DNA of 63,804 bases from Actinobacteria bacterium HGW-Actinobacteria-6 (GTDB taxonomy: Bacteria; Actinomycetota; Coriobacteriia; Anaerosomatales; Anaerosomataceae): positions 1 through 63,804 of the forward strand of contig PHEU01000011.1 of NCBI GenBank assembly GCA_002841295.1, written 5' to 3'. The notes beneath the pieces were generated by a model that was given only the letters and a program-made list of their open reading frames with translations, ran no database searches and was not told the DNA's origin. A program made the translations under genes and the position numbers. Shown in pieces: positions 44,820-53,674 of this stretch; the stretch's first letter is position 1; every line of letters starts with the position of its first letter.

Positions 44820-45929
44820 TCAGACCGGCTCGCTAGAAAGACCATCTGTACCGAGTACCTCCCGCAACCGATCAAAACGCCGTCGCTCGGAGCGCTCCAC
44901 CGTCGGCTTCCCGCTTGTCGAGACGTAGAAGATGCCGTCATACGATGCATCACCGTCTGCGATCTCGTTCGACGACGTGATCGCTTTGCGCAACGCTGAG
45001 AGCATGGGTGCGGAGTCCTTAAGCAACAACATTCCCTCTGCATCCGCTTTTTCGTGTCCCGATCGGTGAATAGCACGGCCCCAGGCCGTCACAAGCCAGG
45101 CGGCCGAGACCACGGCTAGATAGGTGAGCGCGATGACCACTGCCGCGAATACCGCCAGGCCGATGGCCGTAAGACACCCGCCCGCCGAATCGGCATCGCC
45201 GAAGCCGTCGAACAGGCACCCACAGCCCTCGTCCGCGCACCCCGGACTTGAGCAGCCAGCATCCGCGCACCCTGCAGCGATACCGCCCGCCGAGCCTCTC
45301 GAGTCTCGAATAGCCTTCAGTGGCCCCATGAGCGCTGCCATCGCAGTACCGATGAGAATATCGCCGCTGCGGATGCGCGCGACAAGTGTGGCCAAGACCG
45401 CACGTTGCTCGTCCACATCGAGTGTACCGAGCAATCCACGCGTGACGCCGATGACCGGGCGTGCGCGGCTCAGTCCAATGGCACACGCATTGACACTATC
45501 GGAGTCGAGGACGATAAGCCTTGGAGCCGCGGGGAGTCCCGACGCGAGCGTCATGTCTTCAAGCGCCTGCGACAGGCCGACTTCCGCGCCAGACTCAAGA
45601 TCGATGCCGCCGAATCTGCCCCGAACCCAATCCTCGGCGTTGGCGAGCTGTACTGCGGCGATGACCGCGCCAAGCGCAAGCATGAGGGCGAGCGTGCCCA
45701 GGAATACCCTGAGAATCCAGAGCCAGTAGCCAGAAGGATCGCCTGCTTCGCCGAACTCCAGCGCCCAGCCGATCAATGCGCCGGGTACGCCGATGAACGC
45801 GAGTGAAAGCAAGAACGCGGAACCAACCACGAACGACACCACAAATACAGCGAGTCTGACCCGATTCTGGTCAACGCGCACCCAGAGAGGCTGCGGCTTT
45901 ATCGCGCGCGGATGCCGAGTGCGCTCCAT
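44820..45929 (-). CDS. HtpX/M48-like membrane protein without the HExxH motif
   Basis: This 369-residue membrane protein resembles M48 HtpX proteases in layout. Two N-terminal membrane segments (LAVFVVSFVVGSAFLLSLAF; LRVFLGTLALMLALGAVIAA) are followed by LSQALEDMTLASGLPAAPRL and DSDSVNACAIGLSRARPVIGVTRGLLGTLD, matching the HtpX strand-helix region. The helix that should carry HExxH reads DEQRAVLATLVARI, so both zinc His residues and the catalytic Glu are gone. A Cys-rich insert (about 220-252, nine Cys) separates it from further membrane helices, and EKADAEGMLLLKD resembles the third-ligand helix. It begins 3 bases after ruvB. It is probably a pseudoprotease with a scaffold or regulatory role. 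Confidence 0.75.
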   Translation of the reverse strand: MERTRHPRAIKPQPLWVRVDQNRVRLAVFVVSFVVGSAFLLSLAFIGVPGALIGWALEFGEAGDPSGYWLWILRVFLGTLALMLALGAVIAAVQLANAEDWVRGRFGGIDLESGAEVGLSQALEDMTLASGLPAAPRLIVLDSDSVNACAIGLSRARPVIGVTRGLLGTLDVDEQRAVLATLVARIRSGDILIGTAMAALMGPLKAIRDSRGSAGGIAAGCADAGCSSPGCADEGCGCLFDGFGDADSAGGCLTAIGLAVFAAVVIALTYLAVVSAAWLVTAWGRAIHRSGHEKADAEGMLLLKDSAPMLSALRKAITSSNEIADGDASYDGIFYVSTSGKPTVERSERRRFDRLREVLGTDGLSSEPV

Positions 45930-45932
45930 GCG

Positions 45933-46997
45933 CTACAGCAGGCTTTCCTGGCCAGGCTCGCCCGCCGGAGGACGCAAGCCGAGGTGCTGATACGCACGCG
46001 CAGTCGCCTGCCGACCTTTCGGGGTGCGGATGATGAATCCGAGTTGAAGTAGGTACGGCTCGTACACATCCTCGAGCGTATCAGTCTCCTCGCTCACAGC
46101 CGCCGCGAGCGTGTTCAAGCCAACCGCACGCCCACCAAACTTTGTCGTGAGCGTCTCCAGGATCGAGATGTCCATACGATCCAGCCCAACATGGTCGACC
46201 TCAAAGAACGCGAGGGCCTCGGCAGCGATATCCTCGGTGATCTGACCGTCATGCCGCACCTGTGCGTAGTCGCGAACACGCTTGAGCAAGCGGTTGGCTA
46301 GCCGTGGGGTCCCGCGCGAACGCCGCGAAATCTCATTGGCGCCGTCATCTGTTATCGGCACAGACAGAATGCTCGCCGAGCGACGCACGATGTCCGAGAG
46401 TTCAAGTGGGGTGTAGTAGTCCAACCGGAATGCCATGCCGAATCGGTCGCGCAGAGGGCCCGTGAGCAGCCCTGTTCGAGTCGTAGCACCGATTAATGTG
46501 AAGCGCGGCAAATCAAGCCTGAGCGAGCGTGCAGCCGGACCCTTCCCGATGATGATGTCCAGTGAGAAGTCCTCCATCGCGGGATAGAGAACCTCCTCCA
46601 CGGCACGATTGAGGCGATGGATCTCATCGATGAAGAGGACGTCGCGCTCCTCAAGGTTAGTGAGAATCGCCGCGAGGTCACCCGCCCTCTCGATCGCAGG
46701 TCCACTCGTGGTCTTCAGCTGAACGTCGAGCTCAGCCGCTACAACTCCCGCAAGCGTCGTCTTGCCTAATCCGGGAGGTCCAGACAGCAAGATGTGGTCG
46801 AGCGGCTCGTCGCGTGCTCGTGTGGCCTCGATGAGCACGCTGAGGTTCTCTTTCACGCGCGTCTGACCCAGATAATCCTGCAGTCGCTTCGGGCGCAGGT
46901 TTCGGTCAATCTCAAGGTCGTCCTCGGTATGCTCCGCCGAGACCAGCCGCTCCGCATCGGGCGATGACCACTGGTCGTCTTCCCATACAGTGCTCAT
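45933..46997 (-). CDS. ruvB: Holliday junction branch migration ATPase RuvB
   Basis: This 354-residue hexameric AAA+ motor drives branch migration with RuvA. Walker A is [12 protein letters not shown], Walker B is [25 protein letters not shown], and sensor 1 is [20 protein letters not shown]. The C-terminal winged helix ends [23 protein letters not shown]. The ATG at 46997 overlaps the ruvA stop (TGATG), with GGGGGAGG upstream. Confidence 0.97.
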   Translation of the reverse strand: MSTVWEDDQWSSPDAERLVSAEHTEDDLEIDRNLRPKRLQDYLGQTRVKENLSVLIEATRARDEPLDHILLSGPPGLGKTTLAGVVAAELDVQLKTTSGPAIERAGDLAAILTNLEERDVLFIDEIHRLNRAVEEVLYPAMEDFSLDIIIGKGPAARSLRLDLPRFTLIGATTRTGLLTGPLRDRFGMAFRLDYYTPLELSDIVRRSASILSVPITDDGANEISRRSRGTPRLANRLLKRVRDYAQVRHDGQITEDIAAEALAFFEVDHVGLDRMDISILETLTTKFGGRAVGLNTLAAAVSEETDTLEDVYEPYLLQLGFIIRTPKGRQATARAYQHLGLRPPAGEPGQESLL

Positions 46998-47584
46998 CAC
47001 ACACCTCCCCCGAGACGGCGAAGCGCATGCCTCAGCAGCGACTGGCTGTCATCAGGAGCGCCATCGTACTTGTCGAGAGCCGTTGCGACCTCGGCTGCCG
47101 AGAACCCCATGCTGAGCAGCGCGTCGCGGGCCTCGGCATGGACGCTAGCTCCGGCGCGTGCGCCACCGGTTGTCAGATCAGGAACCCCGAGCTTGTCCTT
47201 GAGTTCAATGATGACCCGCTGGGCGGTCTTCTTGCCGACACCGGGAATCGAGCTCAAGAGTGCAACATCCTCATGCGCCACCGCTTCCGCGAATGCTGAA
47301 GGGCGGAACGACGACAGTGCTGAAAGCGCAACCCTGGGACCGATACCACTCACTGTTATGAGCTTCTCGAAAAGTGTCTTCTCGTCCGAACTCTCGAAGC
47401 CGTAAAGCGAGAGCTCGTCTTCGCGAACCTGGAGGTGTGTCCTGACCGTCACAGAATCACCCTCGGCAGGGAGTGATGCAAGTGAACCCGTGGACATTGC
47501 AATGTGCAGACCAATGCCGCCCACGTCGAGAACCACATGACCTGCGCCCTTTTCGGCTATGCGACCGGTCACGAAATCTATCAC
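46997..47584 (-). CDS. ruvA: Holliday junction DNA helicase subunit RuvA
   Basis: This 195-residue junction-binding subunit has the N-terminal OB fold ([21 protein letters not shown]). Helix-hairpin-helix motifs follow ([44 protein letters not shown]). A C-terminal domain that contacts RuvB ([19 protein letters not shown]) ends the protein. It is coupled to ruvC (ATGA overlap) and ruvB. Confidence 0.96.
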   Translation of the reverse strand: MIDFVTGRIAEKGAGHVVLDVGGIGLHIAMSTGSLASLPAEGDSVTVRTHLQVREDELSLYGFESSDEKTLFEKLITVSGIGPRVALSALSSFRPSAFAEAVAHEDVALLSSIPGVGKKTAQRVIIELKDKLGVPDLTTGGARAGASVHAEARDALLSMGFSAAEVATALDKYDGAPDDSQSLLRHALRRLGGGV

Positions 47585-48072
47585 AGCGCGGCCCTCGCCA
47601 GCGCGACACCAGTACGCGCGTTCGCGTGGCAGATCGCAGCCGCAAGCGCGTCCGCAGCGTGGTCGGGCTTGGGTTCATCCTTCAGGCCGAGTACGATTCG
47701 CACCATGTACTGCACCTGGTGCTTATCGGCATCACCCGCGCCCACGACCGCGAGCTTGATCTCACCTGGACCATACTCCCCGACCGGGATGCCCTTGGCA
47801 GCAAGTATCGCCACACCACGCGCCTGCCCGGTCGCAAATGCCGTCTTGGCATTATTGGAGAAGTACACGCTCTCCACAGATGCCTCAACGGGTCGGTAGC
47901 GCTCAACGACCCCGCACAGTGACTCGTGGATGCGAGCAAGCCTCTCAGGAAGCGGCATCGCACTCTCAGTTGTGATGCACCCATACGCCACACAACGAAA
48001 GTGCGAGCCGGACGTCTCTATGACGCCCCACCCCGTATTTGCGAGACCTGGATCGATGCCGAGGATGATCAC
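47581..48072 (-). CDS. ruvC: Crossover junction endonuclease RuvC
   Basis: This 163-residue Holliday junction resolvase has catalytic acids in LGIDPGLANTGWG, the Glu in ASVESVYFSNN, and the Asp pair in KPDHAADALAAAICH. The GTG start at 48072 has GAGAGGA upstream. A LexA-type box and promoter lie just before it, so the ruvCAB unit is likely SOS-induced. Confidence 0.96.
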   Translation of the reverse strand: MIILGIDPGLANTGWGVIETSGSHFRCVAYGCITTESAMPLPERLARIHESLCGVVERYRPVEASVESVYFSNNAKTAFATGQARGVAILAAKGIPVGEYGPGEIKLAVVGAGDADKHQVQYMVRIVLGLKDEPKPDHAADALAAAICHANARTGVALARAAL

Positions 48073-48097
48073 GCGCTTCCTCTCCCACGTGGTGAAT

Positions 48098-48110
48098 CGA
48101 ACATATGTTC
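48098..48110 (-). promoter_or_regulatory. LexA (SOS) box before ruvCAB
   Basis: CGAACATATGTTC (next base A on the plus strand) matches the Gram-positive/actinobacterial LexA consensus CGAACnnnnGTTCG in 13 of 14 positions. It lies directly after the -10 of the ruvC promoter, where bound repressor would block RNA polymerase. Confidence 0.75.
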
Positions 48111-48139
48111 AGGATAGCACCACGTACTGACACCGTGAA
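48111..48139 (-). promoter_or_regulatory. Promoter of ruvCAB
   Basis: On the minus strand TTCACG (48134-48139) and TATCCT (48111-48116) are spaced by 17 bases. The LexA box follows immediately. Confidence 0.55.
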
Positions 48140-48143
48140 GGAA

Positions 48144-48896
48144 CTACGCGTCGAGAGCTGCCACGATCTCCTCGGTCATCTCCATGTTGTGATAGACCTC
48201 TTGAACATCGTCGTTATCCTCAAGGACATCAACGAGGCGCATGACCTTCTTGGCGGTCTCTGCGGTGACTGTCACCGGGGTGAGCGCGCGCATCGTGAGT
48301 TCGGCGCCCTTCACCGTAACTCCTGCAGCAACGAGCGCGTCTTTCACTTTGTTCATGTCGGACGCACCGGTGACGATAACGAAGTCCTCGTCGGTGTCTT
48401 CGATATCGTCGCCCCCGGCGTCGGCGACAAGCATCATAAGCTCTTCTTCATCAGGGGCATCGGCTTTGTCCACAAGAATCTCGCCGTTGCGCACGAACTG
48501 GAATGCAACGGCACCGGTTGCGGCCAGATTGCCACCTGCCCGGGTGAACGCCGAACGGACATCGGCTGCAGTGCGGTTGCGGTTGTCGGTCAGCGCCTCG
48601 ATGTAGATCGCCACACCGCTGGAGCCATAGCCCTCGTACACGATCTCTTCGTACTGCTCGCCCTCGCCGGCGCCGGCCGCCTTCTTGATGGCAGCATCGA
48701 TCTTGTCTTTCGGAAGGCTGTACGATCTGGCCTTATCCATAGCCGCAGCCAGTGAAGCGTTGTTCGCGGGATCAGGGCCACCGGTCTTAGCGGCGACATA
48801 GACGATGCGCGAGAGCTTTGAGAACATCGCGCTGCGCTTCTTGTCCTGCGCGGCCTTGCGATGCTTCGTGGTCGCCCACTTTGAATGTCCTGACAT
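48144..48896 (-). CDS. yebC: YebC/PmpR family (TACO1-like) protein
   Basis: This 250-residue cytoplasmic protein belongs to a family first called transcription regulators and now linked to translation of difficult (for example proline-rich) sequences. The start MSGHSKWATTKHRKAAQDKKR is diagnostic, with ARSYSLPKDKIDAAIKKAAG and YEGYGSSGVAIYIEALTDNRNRTAADVR next. It lies between pdxT and ruvC; the yebC-ruvC link is widely conserved. Confidence 0.95.
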   Translation of the reverse strand: MSGHSKWATTKHRKAAQDKKRSAMFSKLSRIVYVAAKTGGPDPANNASLAAAMDKARSYSLPKDKIDAAIKKAAGAGEGEQYEEIVYEGYGSSGVAIYIEALTDNRNRTAADVRSAFTRAGGNLAATGAVAFQFVRNGEILVDKADAPDEEELMMLVADAGGDDIEDTDEDFVIVTGASDMNKVKDALVAAGVTVKGAELTMRALTPVTVTAETAKKVMRLVDVLEDNDDVQEVYHNMEMTEEIVAALDA

Positions 48897-48918
48897 ACTG
48901 GCTCCCTTTGCCGCTGCT

Positions 48919-49497
48919 TTACGCCCCTACCACCGAATCCAGGAAGTATCGGTGGAGACGGGGATCGCCTGTCAGTTCAGGATGAAACGTCGTGGCCATG
49001 AGATCTGCCTGGCACGCCGCGACGATATGACCGTCATGCCGAGCGAGAACCTCAACCCCATCGCCGACAGACTCAATCCACGGTGCACGGATGAAGACGC
49101 CCCTGAAGGTGCCATCATCGACGCCGCTCACATCAAGGTCCGCTTCGAAGGAGTCGACCTGCCGCCCGTACGCATTGCGCCTGATGGCGATATCCATCAG
49201 TCCGAGCGCCTCTTGATCCGGCAGCGCATCGAGGACTTCCGTGGCCATCAGAATCGCACCGGCGCACGTACCCCAAACGGCCATGCCCGCGCCGTGCTGC
49301 TGTCGAATCGCATCGTAGAAGCCGTACGTTCTCATCAGCTTCCCGATGGCCGAGGACTCCCCTCCAGGGATGATCAGACCGGAAAGATCCCCGAGCTGCT
49401 CGGGCAGCCTGACCGCCACGCCCGACGCGCCGAGGGCCTCAAGCGTCACGATATGCTCCCTGAACGCCCCCTGAAGGGCCAGAACGCCGATTCTCAC
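48919..49497 (-). CDS. pdxT: Pyridoxal 5-phosphate synthase glutaminase subunit PdxT
   Basis: This 192-residue glutamine amidotransferase feeds ammonia to PdxS. The nucleophile Cys lies in VWGTCAGAILMA, and the His-Glu pair in TTFHPELTGD. PGGESSAIGKLM and IRAPWIESVG are further family motifs. I chose the GTG at 49497, one base after the pdxS stop; longer readings overlap pdxS. Confidence 0.95.
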   Translation of the reverse strand: MRIGVLALQGAFREHIVTLEALGASGVAVRLPEQLGDLSGLIIPGGESSAIGKLMRTYGFYDAIRQQHGAGMAVWGTCAGAILMATEVLDALPDQEALGLMDIAIRRNAYGRQVDSFEADLDVSGVDDGTFRGVFIRAPWIESVGDGVEVLARHDGHIVAACQADLMATTFHPELTGDPRLHRYFLDSVVGA

Positions 49498-49498
49498 C

Positions 49499-50398
49499 CT
49501 ACCAGCCTCGCTCCTGCATGCGCTCCGCGTCAGGAATGTCCGAGATGTTGATGCCGACCATCGCCTCGCCAAGATCGCGCGAAACACGAGCGAGGATATC
49601 GGCGTCCTCGAAATGCGTTGTCGCCTCAACGATCGCCTTCGCGCGTTTCGCCGGGTCGCCGCTCTTGAAGATGCCGCTACCGACGAACACGCCGTCGCAA
49701 CCAAGCTGCATCATGAGCGCGGCGTCCGCAGGCGTAGCGATACCACCGGCCGAGAAGTTCACGACCGGAAGCTTGCCGTTCTCGGCAATCCACTTCACGA
49801 GGTCGTACGGAGCCTGAAGGTCCTTGGCCGCCGTGAAGAGCTGCTCGGGACGCAGGCCCGTGAGCCATGCAATCTCGTCGTGAACTGCGCGAATGTGACG
49901 AACAGCCTCGACAACGTTGCCCGTACCTGGCTCGCCCTTGGTGCGGACCATCGCGGCGCCTTCGGAGATGCGGCGAAGAGCCTCGCCAAGGTTGCGGCAG
50001 CCACAGACGAAGGGAACAGAGTACTCCCATTTGTTCACATGATGCTCTTCGTCAGCAGGCGTGAGCACCTCGGATTCATCGATGTAGTCAACGCCGAGGG
50101 ACTGCAGGATCTGCGCCTCAACGAAATGCCCGATGCGGCACTTGGCCATAACGGGGATGGAAACCGATTTGACGACCTGCTCGACGATGGTCGGATCGGC
50201 CATGCGCGCCACGCCGCCCGCGGCCCGAATGTCAGCTGGGACGCGCTCGAGCGCCATGACGGCGACCGCACCGGCGTCCTCAGCGAGCTTTGCCTGCTCG
50301 GCATTGACAACGTCCATGATGACGCCGCCTTTGAGCATCTCGGCGAGACCGGTCTTGACCCGCAGGGTGCCCGTGGTGGTTGTGCCGTTCTCTGTCAC
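49499..50398 (-). CDS. pdxS: Pyridoxal 5-phosphate synthase subunit PdxS
   Basis: This 299-residue synthase makes PLP from ribose 5-phosphate, glyceraldehyde 3-phosphate and PdxT-supplied ammonia. [20 protein letters not shown] opens the barrel, the first imine Lys is in [19 protein letters not shown], and [20 protein letters not shown] and [11 protein letters not shown] form the phosphate site. The start appears to be GTG at 50398 with GAGGAG upstream. The deoxyxylulose-independent route is the norm in Actinobacteria and Firmicutes. Confidence 0.96.
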   Translation of the reverse strand: MTENGTTTTGTLRVKTGLAEMLKGGVIMDVVNAEQAKLAEDAGAVAVMALERVPADIRAAGGVARMADPTIVEQVVKSVSIPVMAKCRIGHFVEAQILQSLGVDYIDESEVLTPADEEHHVNKWEYSVPFVCGCRNLGEALRRISEGAAMVRTKGEPGTGNVVEAVRHIRAVHDEIAWLTGLRPEQLFTAAKDLQAPYDLVKWIAENGKLPVVNFSAGGIATPADAALMMQLGCDGVFVGSGIFKSGDPAKRAKAIVEATTHFEDADILARVSRDLGEAMVGINISDIPDAERMQERGW

Positions 50399-50467
50399 GA
50401 TGGTCGTCGCTCCTCGTATCGGGGGTTTGGCCGCACTAATGCGACCGGCTGGCGGTGTGACCTACAG

Positions 50468-50496
50468 ATTCTACCCGCACGGCAGGATGCGAACAA
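50468..50496 (-). promoter_or_regulatory. Promoter of pdxST
   Basis: TTGTTC (50491-50496) and TAGAAT (50468-50473) on the minus strand with 17 bases between. The leader is about 60 bases. Confidence 0.55.
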
Positions 50497-50517
50497 CCGG
50501 ACCGACAGGCTCTAATG

Positions 50518-51573
50518 TCACTTCATTGTGATGTTCACGCTCGGCTGTATCACCTGGAACCAGGTGTTGCCGGGGCTCAGCTTGATAAGCGTACCGTCTT
50601 GGGACTTGAACGAAGGCGGCTTGGTGCCATCGGTCGCCCACGTTCCGTCGAAGCGCTGTCCATCACGAAAGACAGCGCATTGCCCTGATCCACTGAGGAC
50701 GATCTCATACGTCGTTGAGCCAACCTTGTCTTGGCTCGCCGACTTATGCTGCGCCCACACCACAACCACATTGCGCGCCGAGATCTGCTTGTTGGTGGCG
50801 GCATCCATGAACTTCTTGCCGTTGTTCACGCGCAGATAGGTCTTGCTTGCAGCATCATAGGTCCACTCGACTTTGTTCGCAGTCGAGAACGGGATTGAAA
50901 CACTCGTAATGGCCGAGGTGGACTCACTTGAGACGCGCTCGAACGTGAAGCCTGCCAGGGACTGTGTCTGGTCCATTTTGCGCTTCACCGATTCCTCGCG
51001 GAGCTTGGCGAGCGACAGGTAGAGGTTGTGTGGAGCCGAGCGGCTGCTCGAGCGAGAGAACGGGTAGGAGATGCCGGCGTCCTCGCTCAGATTGTCGATA
51101 CCCGCCTTCTTCACCCGAGCATTCACGGTGCTGCTCGCACCCGAGAACACGAAGAGCGCGTTGTACTCGGGAACGATGTACACATCCGACAGACGCGCGC
51201 TGCGAACGGGACCGATGGTGTCAGGACTCTGTGATTGGAAGATGGCATTGAACCTCGTGATACCACCCTCGGTCACGCTCTCGTACACGACGTCGGCCAT
51301 CTGCATGTTGGTCTGCGGTCGAGCCGCCGCAGAGTTCTCGATTTTAACCGAGACGACGCGCAACTTGATCGCCTCGGCGCTCGGCGCATCAAGGCCGGTC
51401 AGCGGCCACCTGGGTGGCTCAGCCGGCTTCGGAACGACCCGCTCCTTGTCTGCCTTCGGCCAATACGAGACCAAAGACTGCTCGCCTTTCTTGCAGCCAG
51501 CCATGAGCAAGGCGACCGACAACAGCGAGACCACGAGCAAAGCAGCAAGAACCCGGGAACGACGAAGATGCAT
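50518..51573 (-). CDS. DUF3048 lipoprotein (YerB-like)
   Basis: This 351-residue lipoprotein has signal peptide LAALLVVSLLSVALLMAGC with the Cys in MAGC. The DUF3048 domain follows (ARPQTNMQMADVVYESVTEGGITRFNAIF; IGPVRSARLSDVYIVPEYNALFVFSGAS), and a second part covers about 240-345 (NVVVVWAQHK; YEIVLSGSGQCAVFRDGQRFDGTW). The family is common in Gram-positive bacteria and its function is not settled. GGAGG precedes the ATG by 6 bases. Confidence 0.92.
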   Translation of the reverse strand: MHLRRSRVLAALLVVSLLSVALLMAGCKKGEQSLVSYWPKADKERVVPKPAEPPRWPLTGLDAPSAEAIKLRVVSVKIENSAAARPQTNMQMADVVYESVTEGGITRFNAIFQSQSPDTIGPVRSARLSDVYIVPEYNALFVFSGASSTVNARVKKAGIDNLSEDAGISYPFSRSSSRSAPHNLYLSLAKLREESVKRKMDQTQSLAGFTFERVSSESTSAITSVSIPFSTANKVEWTYDAASKTYLRVNNGKKFMDAATNKQISARNVVVVWAQHKSASQDKVGSTTYEIVLSGSGQCAVFRDGQRFDGTWATDGTKPPSFKSQDGTLIKLSPGNTWFQVIQPSVNITMK

Positions 51574-51596
51574 GAGAGACCTCCTTGGTCCCGCCT

Positions 51597-51626
51597 AGTC
51601 TACGGATAGCACGCCAAAAGGGTCAA
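51597..51626 (-). promoter_or_regulatory. Promoter of the DUF3048 lipoprotein gene
   Basis: TTGACC (51621-51626) and TAGACT (51597-51602) on the minus strand, spacer 18 bases. Confidence 0.55.
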
Positions 51627-51684
51627 TGCGCAAGCGCAACACGTAATAAGAACGATGCTGACGCACTAATCACAAGAAAGCCGC

Positions 51685-51690
51685 TACAAT
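51685..51690 (+). promoter_or_regulatory. Candidate -10 for the 51706 gene
   Basis: TACAAT 15 bases before the ATG at 51706, giving a leader of about 9 bases. No clear -35. Confidence 0.35.
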
Positions 51691-51705
51691 CGAATCAGAA
51701 CCCGA

Positions 51706-51930
51706 ATGAGAGGCCGCTTCGTGCCCTGTTATCTGCTGCACATACTCGAGCAGCCCGACGAGGAGCCGTACGCCGACGAGGATGTGAAGGACGTCGTTGG
51801 ACGGCTGCCACAGTTCTACTGCGCGTACTGCGACCCGCTCATACGGCTCAAGCCGTCGGAAGGGTTCAGGTGCGTGCAACGCGAAGCGCCGTGCTGGAAG
51901 CCTGTGGACCGTATCTGCAAGCCGGAGTAG
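51706..51930 (+). CDS. Cys-rich small hypothetical protein
   Basis: This 74-residue protein is of unknown family. The first half is acidic (LEQPDEEPYADEDVKDVVG). The second half holds CAYC followed by Cys at spacings that could bind zinc or an Fe-S cluster (FRCVQREAPCWKPVDRIC). It stands alone on the plus strand between two minus-strand genes and ends 3 bases from lgt. The start at 51706 follows a TACAAT -10; a GTG at 51721 is an alternative. Confidence 0.6.
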   Translation: MRGRFVPCYLLHILEQPDEEPYADEDVKDVVGRLPQFYCAYCDPLIRLKPSEGFRCVQREAPCWKPVDRICKPE

Positions 51931-51933
51931 CCC

Positions 51934-52761
51934 TCAGGCTTCGGATTCACTCTCGGCAGAACCCGCGGAGGTCTTCCCGGCCCTGAGGGCACGCCAGACG
52001 ACCCACACTCCCACCGCCAGCATCGGCAAGCTGAGAAGCTGCCCCATGGTGAACGGCCCTGCGATAAACCCGAGCTGCAAGTCGGGCTCTCGCACAAACT
52101 CAACGAGAATGCGGGAAACCGCATAACCGGAGAGCAGCACACCGAAAATCACCCCTTCGGGTCGCTTGCGCCGAGAGAGCCATAGCAGCACAAGAAAGAG
52201 CACGAGACCTTCAAGGAACGCCTCGTAGAGCTGCGATGGATGCCGCGGAAGTGGACCGCCGGTCGGAAACACCATCCCCCACGGCGCGTCCGTGGTTCGA
52301 CCCCAGAGCTCGCCGTTCACGAAGTTCGTGATGCGGCCGAGCAAGAATCCGATCGGCGCGCCGACAGCACCCAGGTCTGCAAGGCGAAGGAACGAGGCGC
52401 CGATGCGTTTCGACACAATCCAGCCGGCGATGAGAATACCTGCAAGGCCACCGTGGAACGACATACCGCCGTCCCATGTCGCGAAGACCTTCAGCGGCTC
52501 ACGCAGATACTCGGATCCGCCGTAGAAGAGCACGTAGCCCAGGCGCCCGCCAACAATGACACCGATGATCGAGGCAAGGACAATATCGATCTGCTGATCA
52601 TCTGTGATGCCGATCTTCCATGAGCGGTTAAGGTTTCGCAGGATGAGCGCAGCGGCAACGAACCCAGCAACATACGCGAGTCCGTACCACCTGATTACAA
52701 GCGGGCCAAGCCGCAGTGCAACGGGATCGAGCACAGGATACACGAGAGTAGCGAGCGACAC
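51934..52761 (-). CDS. lgt: Phosphatidylglycerol-prolipoprotein diacylglyceryl transferase
   Basis: This 275-residue membrane enzyme adds diacylglyceryl to the lipobox Cys of prolipoproteins. It has about seven membrane segments and the Lgt signature GRITNFVNGELWGRTTDAPWG. The catalytic-site regions are MSFHGGLAGILIAG and HPSQLYEAFLEG. It would process the lipoproteins encoded at 14558 and 50518. It lies one base after htpX. Confidence 0.96.
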   Translation of the reverse strand: MSLATLVYPVLDPVALRLGPLVIRWYGLAYVAGFVAAALILRNLNRSWKIGITDDQQIDIVLASIIGVIVGGRLGYVLFYGGSEYLREPLKVFATWDGGMSFHGGLAGILIAGWIVSKRIGASFLRLADLGAVGAPIGFLLGRITNFVNGELWGRTTDAPWGMVFPTGGPLPRHPSQLYEAFLEGLVLFLVLLWLSRRKRPEGVIFGVLLSGYAVSRILVEFVREPDLQLGFIAGPFTMGQLLSLPMLAVGVWVVWRALRAGKTSAGSAESESEA

Positions 52762-52762
52762 G

Positions 52763-53656
52763 TCACATTCCTTCCAGTCGCGCGATGCGCTCGTCGAGCG
52801 GCGGATGCGTGTTGAATAGTGAATTCATCCCCGCGCGGTAGTCCTTGAGCGGGTTGTAGATGTACATCGAAGCGGTCGCCTTGTTCGCCGAGCGGAGCTT
52901 GTTGTTGTCCGCGGCTATCTTCTTGAGCGCGCCCGCAAGTCCCGCCGGGTACCGCGTGAGAAGTGCGCCGTTCGCGTCTGCCAGGAACTCACGCTTCCGG
53001 GAGATGGCCATCTGGATGAGCAGCGCAAATATCGGCGCCAGAAGCGCCAGCACGAGCCCGACGACCATGAAGATGATCTGGATCTGGCCTCCGCCCTCGT
53101 TGCTGCTGCGACGCCTGCCCCCGCCCCACCAAAACGAGTGAAGCATCCAATCCGAGAGAAGCACTACGGTGCCCGCAAGCACTGCGGCGAGCGTCTGCAC
53201 CAGCGTGTCGTAGTTCTTAACGTGCGACAGCTCGTGAGCTATAACGCCTTCGAGTTCCAGGCGATCCAGCTTCTCAACCAGGCCGGTCGTCACCGCTATG
53301 GCCGCGTGCTCAGGGTTCCTGCCAGTGGCGAAGGCATTCGGCGCAGGGTCATCGATCACATACGCCTTGGGGACCGGCAGTCCAGCCGCGATGGCGAGGC
53401 CCTCGACCGTGTTGACGATATATGGCTCACGATCGCGATCAACGAGTCGCGCCCGGCTCATCGAAAGCACAATTTTGTCCGAGTACCAGTAAGAACCCCA
53501 CGCCATGGCGAACGAGACACCGATGGCGGCGAGCAGCCCCCAGTAGCTCCACCCCATCGCTTCACCGAACACATAGCCGATGCCCACGACAAGCAGAACG
53601 AAGACGCCCATGAGCGCCGCGCTGCGAAACTTGTTGGAAGATATTTGGTCGTACAC
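52763..53656 (-). CDS. htpX: M48 membrane zinc protease HtpX
   Basis: This 297-residue membrane protease for quality control of membrane proteins has two N-terminal membrane segments. Its zinc motif is intact: LEGVIAHELSHVKN has HELSH, and the third ligand lies in SRKREFLADANGALLTRYP. THPPLDERIARLEGM ends the protein as usual. It is followed by lgt and preceded by a lemA-like gene, a frequent pairing. It offers a useful comparison for the HExxH-less homologue at 44820. Confidence 0.95.
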   Translation of the reverse strand: MYDQISSNKFRSAALMGVFVLLVVGIGYVFGEAMGWSYWGLLAAIGVSFAMAWGSYWYSDKIVLSMSRARLVDRDREPYIVNTVEGLAIAAGLPVPKAYVIDDPAPNAFATGRNPEHAAIAVTTGLVEKLDRLELEGVIAHELSHVKNYDTLVQTLAAVLAGTVVLLSDWMLHSFWWGGGRRRSSNEGGGQIQIIFMVVGLVLALLAPIFALLIQMAISRKREFLADANGALLTRYPAGLAGALKKIAADNNKLRSANKATASMYIYNPLKDYRAGMNSLFNTHPPLDERIARLEGM

Positions 53657-53674
53657 GATGTGACGTCTCGGCGC

